A DNA stretch of 64,000 bases from Aeromicrobium sp. A1-2 (GCF_003443875.1 NZ_CP027482.1:3382586-3446585); one strand, 5' to 3'; shown: positions 42,508 to 51,784, counted from the stretch's first letter. Program-made: numbers and translations. The notes: generated by a model from the letters alone, not told the origin.

Positions 42508-43394
42508 GCCTGCGGCCTCGCGCCGTCGTCGTGCACCGACGGTCGGAGTACGACGACCTGATCGGCCGACACGGAACTCACGGCCAGGCCGAGTTCTACC
42601 TCGCCCAACGAGGACGCAAGATCGCGGACGTGCAGCAACGGCACGCGGCACTGGATGCCGCGATGGCCGAGGTCTCGGCGGGCGTTCCGGTCCAGTGGCG
42701 GCGGGCCGAGGTCGAGCGCACCGATCTGGACCGCTTTGTCTTCGGTCCTGAGGACGTCGTCGTCGCGGTAGGCCAGGACGGTCTGGTGGCCAATGTCGCG
42801 AAGTACCTCGCGGGCCAGCCTGTCGTGGGCGTCAATCCCGAACCGCAGTGGAACCCCGGGGTCCTCGTGCCCCATGCCCCGGAAGCCGCGGGCGTCGTCC
42901 TGGTCGCCTACGCGCGCGGCGCCGCAGTGATCGAGGAGCGCACGATGGTCGAGGCGGTGACCGACGACGGTCAGGCGCTGCGGGCGCTCAACGAGTTGTT
43001 CATCGGGCACCCGACGCACCAGTCGGCGCGCTACGTCATCCAGACCGGGGAACGTCAGGAGCGGCACTCTTCATCTGGCATCCTCGCCGGCACCGGGACG
43101 GGTGCGACCGGCTGGCTGCGATCAGCCTGGCAGGAGCGGCGCAGCGACCTCCCGCTTCCGCTCCCGACGTCGCCCGAGCTGTGCTGGTTCGTGCGGGAGG
43201 CCTGGCCATCGCCTGCGACCGGCACGAGCTGCACGGAGGGGATCATCGCCGACACGCACTCCCTGGTCGTCTCGGTCGAGTCCGACCGGTTGGTCTGCTT
43301 CGGTGACGGCATCGAGGCCGATGCGATGTCGCTTTCATGGGGACAGCGGCTGACGATCGGTCGATCTGCGAGCCGGCTCCGCCTCGTCCGCTGA
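42504..43394 (+). CDS. Divergent NAD-kinase-like (ATP-NAD kinase fold) protein coupled to SPFH
   Basis: The 296-residue protein follows the ATP-NAD kinase fold: the G-G-D-G motif appears as V-G-Q-D-G-L-V near residue 90, then P-V-V-G-V-N-P, and the C-terminal G-T-G-A-T-G-W replaces the S/P-T-G-S-T-A-Y loop. The first Gly of the G-G-D-G motif is Gln, so true NAD kinase activity is uncertain; a related lipid or nucleotide kinase, or a sensor, is possible. The overlapping GTGA start/stop with the SPFH gene suggests a shared function. Confidence 0.7.
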   Translation: MSLRPRAVVVHRRSEYDDLIGRHGTHGQAEFYLAQRGRKIADVQQRHAALDAAMAEVSAGVPVQWRRAEVERTDLDRFVFGPEDVVVAVGQDGLVANVAKYLAGQPVVGVNPEPQWNPGVLVPHAPEAAGVVLVAYARGAAVIEERTMVEAVTDDGQALRALNELFIGHPTHQSARYVIQTGERQERHSSSGILAGTGTGATGWLRSAWQERRSDLPLPLPTSPELCWFVREAWPSPATGTSCTEGIIADTHSLVVSVESDRLVCFGDGIEADAMSLSWGQRLTIGRSASRLRLVR

Positions 43395-43508
43395 CGCAGA
43401 ATGTGATTTCGGCCGCGCTGGGCCGTCTGCTCTGGGAGACTCCAGTGCGGCGCAACTCCGCCGTGCGGGGTCTCGCGACCTCGCCATCCAGCACCAGGAG
43501 CGCAACCC

Positions 43509-43967
43509 ATGACCGAGCAGTATGGAGCACCGCCCACGGCCCAGGCCTTCGGAGGATGGGGTGCCCGGGTGGGTGCCTACTTCCTGGACGCGGCCCCGAT
43601 CATCGCGCTCCTGATCGTCCTCACGCTGCTGTTCGGCAACAACGAGACGACCGATGCCGGCTTCTCGATGTCCCTCTCCGGGTTCCCCGCCGTGATCTAC
43701 TTCGCCGGCGCGATCGGCTGGTTCGTCTACAACTGGCTGCTCGGCCAGGGTCGCACCGGCCAGACGATCGGCAAGAAGGCGCTCGGCATCGGCGTCTTCA
43801 AGGCGGGCACGACCGAGCCGATCGGCCCCGGACTGACGTTCGCGCGTCAGCTCGCCCACATCCTCGACGGCATCCCGTGCATGATCGGCTACCTGTGGCC
43901 GCTGTGGGACAAGGAGAAGCGCACGTTCGCCGACATGGTCATGTCGACGCGCGTGTACAAGGTCTGA
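43509..43967 (+). CDS. RDD-family membrane protein
   Basis: The 152-residue protein fits the RDD domain: an R near residue 18 in W-G-A-R-V-G-A-Y-F-L-D-A, two or three hydrophobic segments, and G-Q-T-I-G-K-K-A-L-G-I-G-V near 87. The second Asp of the usual RDD triplet is in F-A-D-M near the C-terminus. The role of these proteins is unknown; some are ion transporters. AGGAG-type site before the ATG; followed by a strong terminator. Confidence 0.85.
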   Translation: MTEQYGAPPTAQAFGGWGARVGAYFLDAAPIIALLIVLTLLFGNNETTDAGFSMSLSGFPAVIYFAGAIGWFVYNWLLGQGRTGQTIGKKALGIGVFKAGTTEPIGPGLTFARQLAHILDGIPCMIGYLWPLWDKEKRTFADMVMSTRVYKV

Positions 43968-43981
43968 CCCGACCGGCACCA

Positions 43982-44019
43982 CGAAGCGCCCCGGTTCCGA
44001 GAGGAGCCGGGGCGCTTCG
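43982..44019 (+). terminator. Strong hairpin terminator after the RDD gene
   Basis: Seventeen-base arms (43982-43998 with 44003-44019, core GAAGCGCCCCGG / CCGGGGCGCTTC, one G-T wobble) enclose a GAGA tetraloop 15 bases after the RDD stop. No U-run follows, as is common in actinobacteria. Confidence 0.75.
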
Positions 44020-44103
44020 ACGTCTGAGGCAACCAGTGGTCGACCGTTTCAGTCGGCCGTGACCGCCACGGGCCGTATCCTGAGGGAGGGACGGGAGATC
44101 CTC

Positions 44104-44170
44104 GATGTCGGTCGCTGCTGCTGCAGGTCGACATCGGTCTGGCTGCGGCGTTGTGCCGCCTCAAGGGAGT
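44104..44170 (+). promoter_or_regulatory. Structured 5' leader of the glycosyltransferase gene
   Basis: Two hairpins precede the gene: GATGTCG (44104-44110) with CGACATC (44129-44135), and GCGGC-GTTGT-GCCGC (44145-44159). The ribosome site AAGGGAG follows at 44164-44170. It does not match a riboswitch class I know. Confidence 0.35.
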
Positions 44171-44181
44171 GACTGGGAGCG

Positions 44182-45618
44182 ATGGGGCGATTTCAACGAG
44201 CGGTCGGAGTGCTGATCCTCGGATCGGCGCTGGGGGCCGCCGCACTGCTGTGGTTCGTGCTCGCAATGGGTGAGCCCCGCCAGGACGATGCTCCCCAGGA
44301 GGGTCTGCTATTCGGTGCCTGGCGGGTGCTCTACGACAACGAGGCCCCGTCGCTGCGGATCATCGTCGCGGCTGCGGCGCTGGCCGTGCTCTTCGCTGCC
44401 GGGCTCGCCCTGCTGGAGCGCCGGATCGCCGACCGCGCGCGACGCTCGTACCAGCCGTCGACGATGCCGTTGGCGCCCAAGATCGTGATGGACGAGACCG
44501 AGGGCATCTGGGCCGGCCCCGTCACGATCACGGTGCTGATCCCTGCTCACAACGAGGAAGACCTGATCGCCGCCACGATCGCTTCGCTGCAGTCCCAGGA
44601 CCACAGCCCCGAGCGCATCATCGTGGTGGCCGACAACTGCACCGACGGGACGATCGAAATCGCCCGGTCGGCCGGTGTCGAGGTCGTCGAGTCCATCGCC
44701 AACCGGCACAAGAAGGCCGGTGCCCTCAACCAGGCGCTCGCGCGGTTGCTGCCCGCCCTGGGTGACAACGACGTCGTGATGGTCATGGACGCCGACACGA
44801 CTCTCGACGACGGATTCCTCCAGGCAGCCGTCACGCGGATGACCAACGACCGCGCACTGATGGCGGTCGGTGGCCTGTTCTACGGCGATGAGGGCCACGG
44901 CCTGCTCGGTCAGTTCCAGCGCAACGAGTACATCCGGTACGCACGGGACATGAAGCGTCGGCGTGGGCAGGTATTCGTCCTGACCGGGACGGCATCGATG
45001 TTCCGCCCCCGTGCGCTGCGCACGATTGCCGAGAGCCGCGGGACGACGATCCCGGGCACCCCCGGCGACGTCTACGACACCGCGGCGCTCACCGAGGACA
45101 ACGAGGTCACGATCGCGATCAAATCGTTGGGGGGCCTGATGATCTCGCCCCAGGACTGCACCGTGGTCACCGAGATCATGCCGACGTGGAAGGCCCTGTG
45201 GGTCCAGCGACTCCGCTGGCAGCGTGGAGCGCTCGACAACCTGGGTGCCTACGGAGTCACCCGGCAGACCTTCCGTTACTGGGCCCAGCAGCTCGGCATC
45301 GGCTACGGCGTCATCGCCCTGCTGGGATACTTCGTCCTGATCGTGACGATGGCCGTGGCACTGGACACCTGGATCTGGTTCCCGTTCTGGATCGGCATCG
45401 GCTTGGTCTTCGTGCTCGAGCGCGTCGTGTCGGTCTGGCGGGGTGGCTGGCGGGCGCGGCTGCTAGGCGTGGTGTTGTTCCCGGAGCTGTTCTTCGCGAT
45501 GTTCCTCAACGCGGTCTACATCAAGGGTGTCCTGGACATCTCCTTCGCGCGCCAGGCCAGCTGGGGCCACGAGAACGCGATCCGTGCCGCCAATGAACCG
45601 TCGCCGGTGGAGTCGTGA
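44182..45618 (+). CDS. Membrane-bound family 2 glycosyltransferase (processive synthase type)
   Basis: The 478-residue protein has N-terminal membrane helices (about 7-28 and 55-75), a GT-A catalytic domain beginning V-L-I-P-A-H-N-E-E near residue 118, the metal-binding D-A-D-T near 203, a T-E-D motif near 312 and Q-R-L-R-W near 337, then two C-terminal helices. This D,D,D,QxxRW pattern is that of PgaC/hyaluronan/cellulose-synthase-like enzymes that polymerise and export a polysaccharide. A tiny membrane protein gene overlaps its end. The polymer made is unknown. Confidence 0.87.
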   Translation: MGRFQRAVGVLILGSALGAAALLWFVLAMGEPRQDDAPQEGLLFGAWRVLYDNEAPSLRIIVAAAALAVLFAAGLALLERRIADRARRSYQPSTMPLAPKIVMDETEGIWAGPVTITVLIPAHNEEDLIAATIASLQSQDHSPERIIVVADNCTDGTIEIARSAGVEVVESIANRHKKAGALNQALARLLPALGDNDVVMVMDADTTLDDGFLQAAVTRMTNDRALMAVGGLFYGDEGHGLLGQFQRNEYIRYARDMKRRRGQVFVLTGTASMFRPRALRTIAESRGTTIPGTPGDVYDTAALTEDNEVTIAIKSLGGLMISPQDCTVVTEIMPTWKALWVQRLRWQRGALDNLGAYGVTRQTFRYWAQQLGIGYGVIALLGYFVLIVTMAVALDTWIWFPFWIGIGLVFVLERVVSVWRGGWRARLLGVVLFPELFFAMFLNAVYIKGVLDISFARQASWGHENAIRAANEPSPVES

Positions 45619-45833
45619 TGACGATGCTTCCGCACGGAGCGCTCCTGTCGGAGTCGACGGTTCACACCGACCTGTTTGCGGTGCTTGCGGCGTTCGTCGC
45701 GATCAACACCGTGATGTACGTGGCGCTCGCAGTGGCCAAGATGCTCCCGAAGTTCTACCTCAGTGACTGGGTGAACTCGGGTCAACGCCGTGCCCGCACG
45801 CGGAGCATCCACCCGCACCGCTCCGGCGACTGA
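45618..45833 (+). CDS. Small single-span membrane protein coupled to the glycosyltransferase
   Basis: The 71-residue product has one hydrophobic segment (about residues 18-40) and a basic C-terminus. Its ATG uses the last base of the glycosyltransferase stop (TGATG), so it is translationally coupled. It could be an accessory subunit like the small PgaD-type partners of other synthases; I see no clear sequence similarity. Confidence 0.6.
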   Translation: MTMLPHGALLSESTVHTDLFAVLAAFVAINTVMYVALAVAKMLPKFYLSDWVNSGQRRARTRSIHPHRSGD

Positions 45834-45923
45834 CTCCGGCCTGCCGGGAAACATGAGGGTCACCTCGCGATGGGGGTGGGGCCCGGGGGCGATAGGTTGG
45901 GACGACGCTTCCGCCGAGCAAGG

Positions 45924-48900
45924 ATGATCCCGTTGTTCCAGAAGATTCTTGTCGCCAATCGTGGTGAGATCGCGATTCGTGCGATTCGTGCTGCCCATGA
46001 GTTGGGGGCGTCGACGGTTGCGGTGTTCCCGCACGAGGATCGTGGGTCGGAGCATCGGGTTCGTGCGGATGAGGCGTATGAGATTGGTGAGCGTGGTCAT
46101 CCGGTGCGTGCGTATTTGGATCCTGTGGCGATTGTGGATGCTGCGGTGCGGTGTGGTGCTGATGCGATTTATCCGGGCTATGGGTTCTTGTCGGAGAACC
46201 CTGATTTGGCGGAGGCGTGTGAGCGGGCCGGGATCACGTTTGTTGGGCCTGCCAGGGAGGTCTTGGAGCTGACGGGTAACAAGGCGTCGGCGATCGCTGC
46301 GGCCAGGGCTGCTGGTGTGCCGACGTTGAAGTCGGTCGAACCATCGGCTGACGTGGACGTGCTGGTCGAGGCCAGTGGTGTGTTGACGTATCCGTTGTTC
46401 GTCAAGGCCGTGGCCGGTGGTGGTGGGCGAGGCATGCGCCGGGTGGATGATCCGGTGAGGTTGCGTGAGTCGGTCGAGGCCGCGATGCGTGAGGCCGATG
46501 GTGCGTTCGGTGACCCGACGTGCTTCATCGAGGAGGCTGTGGTCGACGCGCGGCACATCGAGGTGCAGGTGCTGGCCGACTCGGTCGGCGGTGTGGTGCA
46601 CCTGCGGGAGCGTGACTGCTCGGTGCAGCGTCGGCACCAGAAGGTGGTGGAGATCGCACCGGCGCCGAACCTTGATCGTGATGTCCGCAAGGCGATGTGC
46701 GCCGATGCGGTGAAGTTCGCCCGGTCGATCGGCTACTCGTGCGCCGGGACGGTGGAGTTCCTGCTGGGTCCTGACGGCCGCTATGTGTTCATCGAGATGA
46801 ACCCGCGAATCCAGGTTGAGCACACCGTGACCGAGGAGGTCACCAACGTCGATCTGGTGCAGGCGCAGATGCGCATCGCTGCGGGCGCGACGCTGGCCGA
46901 TCTGGACCTGGCTGACCAGTCGGCGATCAAGGCGCGCGGTTTTGCGTTGCAGTGCCGGATCACGACCGAGGACCCGTCGAACGACTTTCGCCCTGATACC
47001 GGGACCATCACGTCGTACCGGTCGCCGGGCGGCCCGGGTGTGCGCCTGGATGGTGGCACGACCTACACGGGCGCGGTCATTGGTGCGCATTTTGATTCGA
47101 TGTTGACCAAGCTGACGTGTCGGGGGCGTGATTTCGAGGCCGCGGTGACCCGGGCGGAGCGGGCACTGGAGGAGTTCCATGTTGGTGGCGTATCGACCAA
47201 CATCGGGTTCCTCCAGGGTCTGCTGGCTGACGCGGACTTCCGTGCGGGTCGGGTGACGACGACGTTCATCGAGGGGCATCCGGCGTTGCTGCAGGCCCAT
47301 GGTGCGTCGGACCCGGCCGGCAAGATCTTGTCGTGGCTGGCCGATGTGACGGTCAACAAGCCGCATGGGGCCGCGCCGACGCTGATCGACCCGCGGAGCA
47401 AGCTGCCCGAGGTTGATTTGTCGGTGCCGCCGCCGGACGGTTCGCGTCAGCTGCTGGCCGAGCTTGGGCCGGAGGGTTTCGCGGCGGCGCTGCGGCAGCG
47501 TGAGAGCGTCGGCGTCACTGACACGACGTTCCGTGACGCGCATCAGTCGTTGTTGGCGACGCGGGTCCGCACCCGGGACCTGGTGGGCGTTGCGCCGTAT
47601 GTGGCGCGCACGACGCCGCAGCTGTTGAGCATCGAGGCGTGGGGTGGTGCGACGTATGACGTGGCGTTGCGGTTCCTCAAGGAGGATCCGTGGGACCGGC
47701 TGGCCGCGATGCGTCAGGCGGCGCCGAACATCTGTTTGCAGATGTTGCTGCGTGGCCGCAACACCGTGGGCTACACCCCGTACCCGGTCGAGGTCACCGA
47801 TGCGTTCGTGGCCGAGGCCGCGGCGACCGGGATCGACATCTTCCGGATCTTCGACGCCCTCAACGACGTCGAGCAGATGCGTCCGGCGATCGAGGCGGTG
47901 CGCGCGACGGGGACCGCCGTCGCGGAGGTCGCGTTGTGCTACACCGGCGATCTGCACGATCCTGATGAGAAGCTCTACACGCTGGACTACTACCTCCAGC
48001 TCGCCGACCGGATCGTTGCCGCCGGCGCCCATGTGCTGGCGATCAAGGACATGGCCGGGTTGCTGCGCGCACCGGCCGCGCGGACCCTGGTGATGGCGTT
48101 GCGTGAGCGGTTCGACCTGCCGGTCCACCTGCACACCCATGACACCGCCGGCGGCCAGCTCGCGACGCTGGTCGCGGCGATCCAGGCCGGGGTCGATGCC
48201 GTTGATGTGGCCAGCGCCGCGTTGGCCGGCACGACGTCCCAGCCGCCGATGTCGGCGCTGGTCGCCGCCACCAACCACAGCGCTCGCGAAACCGGACTGG
48301 ACATCGATGCGGTCAACGCGCTCGAACCCTATTGGGAGGCGACCCGCCGCCTCTACGCGCCGTTCGAGTCCGGGCTGCCGGCGCCGACCGGCCGGGTCTA
48401 TCGCCATGAGATCCCCGGCGGTCAGCTGTCCAACCTGCGTCAGCAGGCCATCGCGCTGGGCCTGGGTGAGAAGTTCGAGCAGATCGAGGACATGTACGCC
48501 GCGGCCAACGACATCTTGGGCAACGTCGTCAAGGTGACCCCATCATCCAAGGTCGTGGGAGACCTGGCACTGCACCTGGTCGCGGTCGGTGCCGACCCGA
48601 CCGCATTCGCCAACGACCCGGCCTCGTTCGACATCCCGGCCTCGGTTATCGGCTTCTTGTCCGGCGAGCTGGGCGACCCGCCCGGCGGCTGGCCCGAGCC
48701 GTTCCGCACCAAGGCGCTGCAGGGTCGCACCACCAACCCCGCCGTCACCGAGCTGACCGATGCCGACCGTGAAGGACTGGCCACCGATCGCCGCCACACC
48801 CTGAACCGGTTGCTGTTCCCCGGCCCGACCCAGGACTTCGACAAGGCACACCACGAGTTCGGCGACCTGTCGGCCGTGCCGACCGGAGCGTTCCTCTACG

Positions 48901-49319
48901 GACTACGTGGCGGCGACGAGACCGAGGTCGAGGTGTCCGAGGGCAACCTCCTGCTGTTCGGCGTCGAGGCCATCGGTGACGCCGACGAACGTGGCATCCG
49001 CAACGTGCTGGGCACGATCAATGGACAGCTCCGCCCGACCGAGGTCCGCGACCGCTCGGTCGACTCCAAGATCGCGACGGCCGAGAAGGCCGACACCACC
49101 AACCCACAACACCTCGCGGTCCCGTTCGCCGGCGTCGTGCACGCCACGGTCACCGAGGGAGACACCGTCGAGGCCGGTCAGACCGTCGCGACGATCGAGG
49201 CCATGAAGATGGAAGCCTCGATCACCGCCCCGACCGCCGGCACCGTGACCAGACTCCTCATCACCCACACCAGCCAGGCCGAGGGCGGCGACCTCCTGCT
49301 GGTCCTGGGCACCGAGTAG
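45924..49319 (+). CDS. pyc: Pyruvate carboxylase
   Basis: The biotin enzyme turns pyruvate, bicarbonate and ATP into oxaloacetate. All parts are in one 1131-residue chain: biotin carboxylase (about 1-450, with K-A-V-A-G-G-G-G-R-G-M-R near 160), carboxyltransferase (about 495-780, D-T-T-F-R-D-A-H-Q-S), a tetramerisation/PC-OADA region and a biotinyl domain with E-A-M-K-M, Lys1095 being the biotin site. The ATG at 45924 opens I-P-L-F-Q-K-I-L-V-A-N-R-G-E-I. The first third uses many T-ending codons (GGT, CGT, GAT), unlike its neighbours and unlike its own C-terminal third. Confidence 0.96.
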   Translation: MIPLFQKILVANRGEIAIRAIRAAHELGASTVAVFPHEDRGSEHRVRADEAYEIGERGHPVRAYLDPVAIVDAAVRCGADAIYPGYGFLSENPDLAEACERAGITFVGPAREVLELTGNKASAIAAARAAGVPTLKSVEPSADVDVLVEASGVLTYPLFVKAVAGGGGRGMRRVDDPVRLRESVEAAMREADGAFGDPTCFIEEAVVDARHIEVQVLADSVGGVVHLRERDCSVQRRHQKVVEIAPAPNLDRDVRKAMCADAVKFARSIGYSCAGTVEFLLGPDGRYVFIEMNPRIQVEHTVTEEVTNVDLVQAQMRIAAGATLADLDLADQSAIKARGFALQCRITTEDPSNDFRPDTGTITSYRSPGGPGVRLDGGTTYTGAVIGAHFDSMLTKLTCRGRDFEAAVTRAERALEEFHVGGVSTNIGFLQGLLADADFRAGRVTTTFIEGHPALLQAHGASDPAGKILSWLADVTVNKPHGAAPTLIDPRSKLPEVDLSVPPPDGSRQLLAELGPEGFAAALRQRESVGVTDTTFRDAHQSLLATRVRTRDLVGVAPYVARTTPQLLSIEAWGGATYDVALRFLKEDPWDRLAAMRQAAPNICLQMLLRGRNTVGYTPYPVEVTDAFVAEAAATGIDIFRIFDALNDVEQMRPAIEAVRATGTAVAEVALCYTGDLHDPDEKLYTLDYYLQLADRIVAAGAHVLAIKDMAGLLRAPAARTLVMALRERFDLPVHLHTHDTAGGQLATLVAAIQAGVDAVDVASAALAGTTSQPPMSALVAATNHSARETGLDIDAVNALEPYWEATRRLYAPFESGLPAPTGRVYRHEIPGGQLSNLRQQAIALGLGEKFEQIEDMYAAANDILGNVVKVTPSSKVVGDLALHLVAVGADPTAFANDPASFDIPASVIGFLSGELGDPPGGWPEPFRTKALQGRTTNPAVTELTDADREGLATDRRHTLNRLLFPGPTQDFDKAHHEFGDLSAVPTGAFLYGLRGGDETEVEVSEGNLLLFGVEAIGDADERGIRNVLGTINGQLRPTEVRDRSVDSKIATAEKADTTNPQHLAVPFAGVVHATVTEGDTVEAGQTVATIEAMKMEASITAPTAGTVTRLLITHTSQAEGGDLLLVLGTE

Positions 49320-49455
49320 CGCACCACGTTCTCCTGGTCTTCACAGGATTCTCATGGCGCGGGTGGGCCCCTCCCGTGTGACGATGAAGAGGCGTAGTCA
49401 GTTGTGGCGGCCAGCTCTGACGGCTCGTGGTCGAGCAGCCCGAAAGGCGGGGCAG

Positions 49456-50616
49456 GTGACACAGGAAACCCGGATCGACTCCGACTCCCAAAACCGTTAC
49501 GTCAGCCATTTCACCGACCTGGTGCAGGACGTCAAGGAAGCCGGCCTCCTGGAGCGACGGCGCGGCTACTACTGGTGGCAGATCGGCGTCCACGTCGCGG
49601 CGTTCTTCGCGATCTGGGTGGGCTTCTTCCTGCTCGGCAACTCGTGGTTCCAGCTGATCCTCGCGGGTGCGCTCGGCGTGATCGTGACGCAGTTCGGGTT
49701 CCTCGGCCACGACGCGGCTCACCGGCAGATGTTCACGTCGTCGGCGTGGAACTCCTGGACCGCCCGCATCCTCGCCGGCGCCTTCGCGGGGCTGAGCTTC
49801 GCGTGGTGGCGGAGCAAGCACAACATGCACCACAAGGCGCCGAACCTCGAGGGCTACGATCCCGATATCGGTCCAGGTGCGATCGCGTTCACCCCCGGCA
49901 TTGTCGCCCAGCGCACGACCGGCTTCGCCGGCTGGTTCGTGCAGCGGCAGGGCTGGCTGTTCTTTCCGCTGCTGACGCTCGAGGGACTCAATCTGCACGC
50001 CGAAAGCATCCGGGCTGCCCGCGACAAGCAGTCCAAGCAGCCGTGGCGCCGGGTCGAGCTGTTCCTGGTCGTCACGCGGCTCGCGGCCTACGTTGCGATA
50101 CTCCTGGCGTTCCTGCCGCTAGGCAAGGCGGTGGCGTTCTTCGCGGTCCAGATGGCCGTGTTCGGCTTCTGCCTCGGAGCGTCTTTTGCCCCGGCACACA
50201 AGGGCATGCCGATCATCCCGCCAGAGATGAAGCTCGACTTCCTGCGCCGTCAGGTCATGGTCTCGCGCAACGTCAGGGGCAACCCCGTCGTCGACTGGGC
50301 GATGGGTGGCCTCAACTACCAGATCGAGCACCACCTGTTCCCCAACATGCCGCGCTGCAATCTCAAGAAGGCGCAGCCGTTGGTCCGCGCGCACTGTGAG
50401 CGTGAGGGCATCGACTACATGGAGGTCGGGCTGTTCAACTCGTACGCGATCGTCGTGGACTACCTCAACAACGTCGGCCTGCGGGCCCGCGATCCGTTCG
50501 ACTGTCCGCTGTCAGCCCAGCTGCGCGCCCCGGCCCTGAGCCAGAGGCGACTCACGCCGTACGGTTGGTGCACCCGGTCACATCGGCCGATAGACCCGAA
50601 AGCAGTGATGTCCTGA
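49456..50616 (+). CDS. Membrane fatty acid desaturase
   Basis: The 386-residue protein has the three histidine boxes of acyl-lipid/acyl-CoA desaturases: G-H-D-A-A-H near residue 86, H-N-M-H-H near 121, and Q-I-E-H-H-L-F-P near 290, with pairs of membrane helices between. The Q-x-x-H-H third box is that of delta-6-type front-end and related desaturases. GTG at 49456 with AAGGCGGGG upstream is preferred over a longer frame. The following gene overlaps by one base. Confidence 0.88.
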   Translation: MTQETRIDSDSQNRYVSHFTDLVQDVKEAGLLERRRGYYWWQIGVHVAAFFAIWVGFFLLGNSWFQLILAGALGVIVTQFGFLGHDAAHRQMFTSSAWNSWTARILAGAFAGLSFAWWRSKHNMHHKAPNLEGYDPDIGPGAIAFTPGIVAQRTTGFAGWFVQRQGWLFFPLLTLEGLNLHAESIRAARDKQSKQPWRRVELFLVVTRLAAYVAILLAFLPLGKAVAFFAVQMAVFGFCLGASFAPAHKGMPIIPPEMKLDFLRRQVMVSRNVRGNPVVDWAMGGLNYQIEHHLFPNMPRCNLKKAQPLVRAHCEREGIDYMEVGLFNSYAIVVDYLNNVGLRARDPFDCPLSAQLRAPALSQRRLTPYGWCTRSHRPIDPKAVMS

Positions 50617-51521
50617 TGCGTGCAGCCACGTTCGCCGAGTTTGGTGGGCCGAGGTCCTGACCTTGGCCGAGATTCCCGAACCCATCGCCGGCGCGGGCCA
50701 GATCCGGGTCGAGGTCCGCGCCATCGGGGTCAACCGGTTCGACGGCAAGGTGCGCTCGGGCTCGATGGAGTCGATGTTCTCAACCCCCTGCCGGCAGTCC
50801 TCGGTCTGGAGCTGACGGGTGTTGTCGACCAGGTCGGCGAAGGCGTCACGGACGTCGCGATCGGCGACCGGGTCGCGGGCTGGGCAGTCGGCCGCCCCGG
50901 CGCCTACGCGGAACGAGCGCTGATGGCGACCTATGCGGCAGTGCCCGACGGGTTGGGCGACGACGTCGCGGCCGCGGTGCCGGTGGCGACGGAGGCGGCC
51001 CGCCGGGCGCTCGACGCGGTCGGCGTGACCCGCGGCAGCACGGTCGTGATCCACGGGGCGAGCGGCGGCGTGGGTGCCCTCGCGGTCCAGCAGGCGGTGG
51101 CCCGCGGGCGGCGGTCGTCGCGACTGCATCGGCCCGGCACCACGATCGGCTGCGCACCTTCGGGGCGCTGCCGATCTCGTACGACGCCGGTTGGGCCGAT
51201 CGCGCCGCCACGCTCGCTCCGTCCGGGATCGATGCCGTCGTCGACACCGCAGGGCGAGGGCTGCTCCCCGAGTCGGTGCGCCTGGTCGGATCGCCGGACC
51301 GGGTCGTGACGATCGCCGATCCCGACGCCGATGCGCTGGGCGTCGAGTTCAGCTCGGCGGCCGACAACCGCGCCGACCTGCTGGCAGAGGACCTGGCCGC
51401 CGTGGCCCGCGGTGACCTCGAGGTCACGGTCGCCCAGGTGCTGCCGCTGGCCGAGGCCGCCGAGGCGCATCGGATCCTCGACGGCGGCCACGCCGGCGGC
51501 AAGGTCGTGCTGCGGCCCTAG
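50616..51521 (+). pseudogene. Zinc-independent quinone oxidoreductase / MDR family protein, frameshifted
   Basis: Reconstructed across three frameshifts (near 50650, 50795 and 51110) the product is a continuous medium-chain dehydrogenase/reductase of about 300 residues: M-R-A-A-T-F-A-E-F-G-G-P-E-V-L-T start, G-L-E-L-T-G-V-V near 65, and the cofactor loop H-G-A-S-G-G-V-G-A near 147. The zinc cysteines are absent, as in quinone oxidoreductases. Each break is repaired by adding one G or C to a short run, which points to sequencing loss rather than decay. The start overlaps the desaturase stop. Confidence 0.8.
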
Positions 51522-51540
51522 CCCCGGCGGCAGTTCGGGC

Positions 51541-51603
51541 TCAGGGCGCGAACGTCTTGGCCTCGGCGGAGTCGAAGTACTTGCCGGTGTAGTTCTGGGA
51601 CGA
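51541..51603 (-). other. C-terminal tail of an unidentified minus-strand gene
   Basis: The minus strand reads S-Q-N-Y-T-G-K-Y-F-D-S-A-E-A-K-T-F-A-P then stop at 51541. It looks like a real protein end, possibly of an SDR, but the frame has no body: at about 51600 it meets a plus-strand fragment. Confidence 0.4.
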
Positions 51604-51605
51604 CG

Positions 51606-51776
51606 TCGGTCGAGACGGTCGACGGCACGCTGCAAATCCCCTTCGGCGCCCGCACCGTCCGCTTCATCCAGGGCGACGTCAAGATGATGACCGGCTGCGA
51701 CCTCCAGGTCGTCGACGGCATCGAGCCCGACGCACGCAACGTCACCATCAGCGGAGTGAACTTCACACTCGTCTGA
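51606..51776 (+). other. C-terminal tail of an unidentified plus-strand gene, followed by a good terminator
   Basis: A 56-residue open stretch, S-V-E-T-V-D-G-T-L-Q-I-P-F-G-A-R-T-V-R-F and onward to N-F-T-L-V, ends at 51774-51776 just ahead of an intrinsic terminator. Codon bias is good but there is no start, so the front of the gene is missing. The stretch 51522-51931 holds only these two fragments and the terminator. Confidence 0.4.
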
Positions 51777-51784
51777 CCCGAGAC

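Noticed and set aside
45516..48407. A 963-codon minus-strand frame over the glycosyltransferase end and pyc
   Set aside because: Arg/His/Asp-rich antisense composition and it crosses two real genes.
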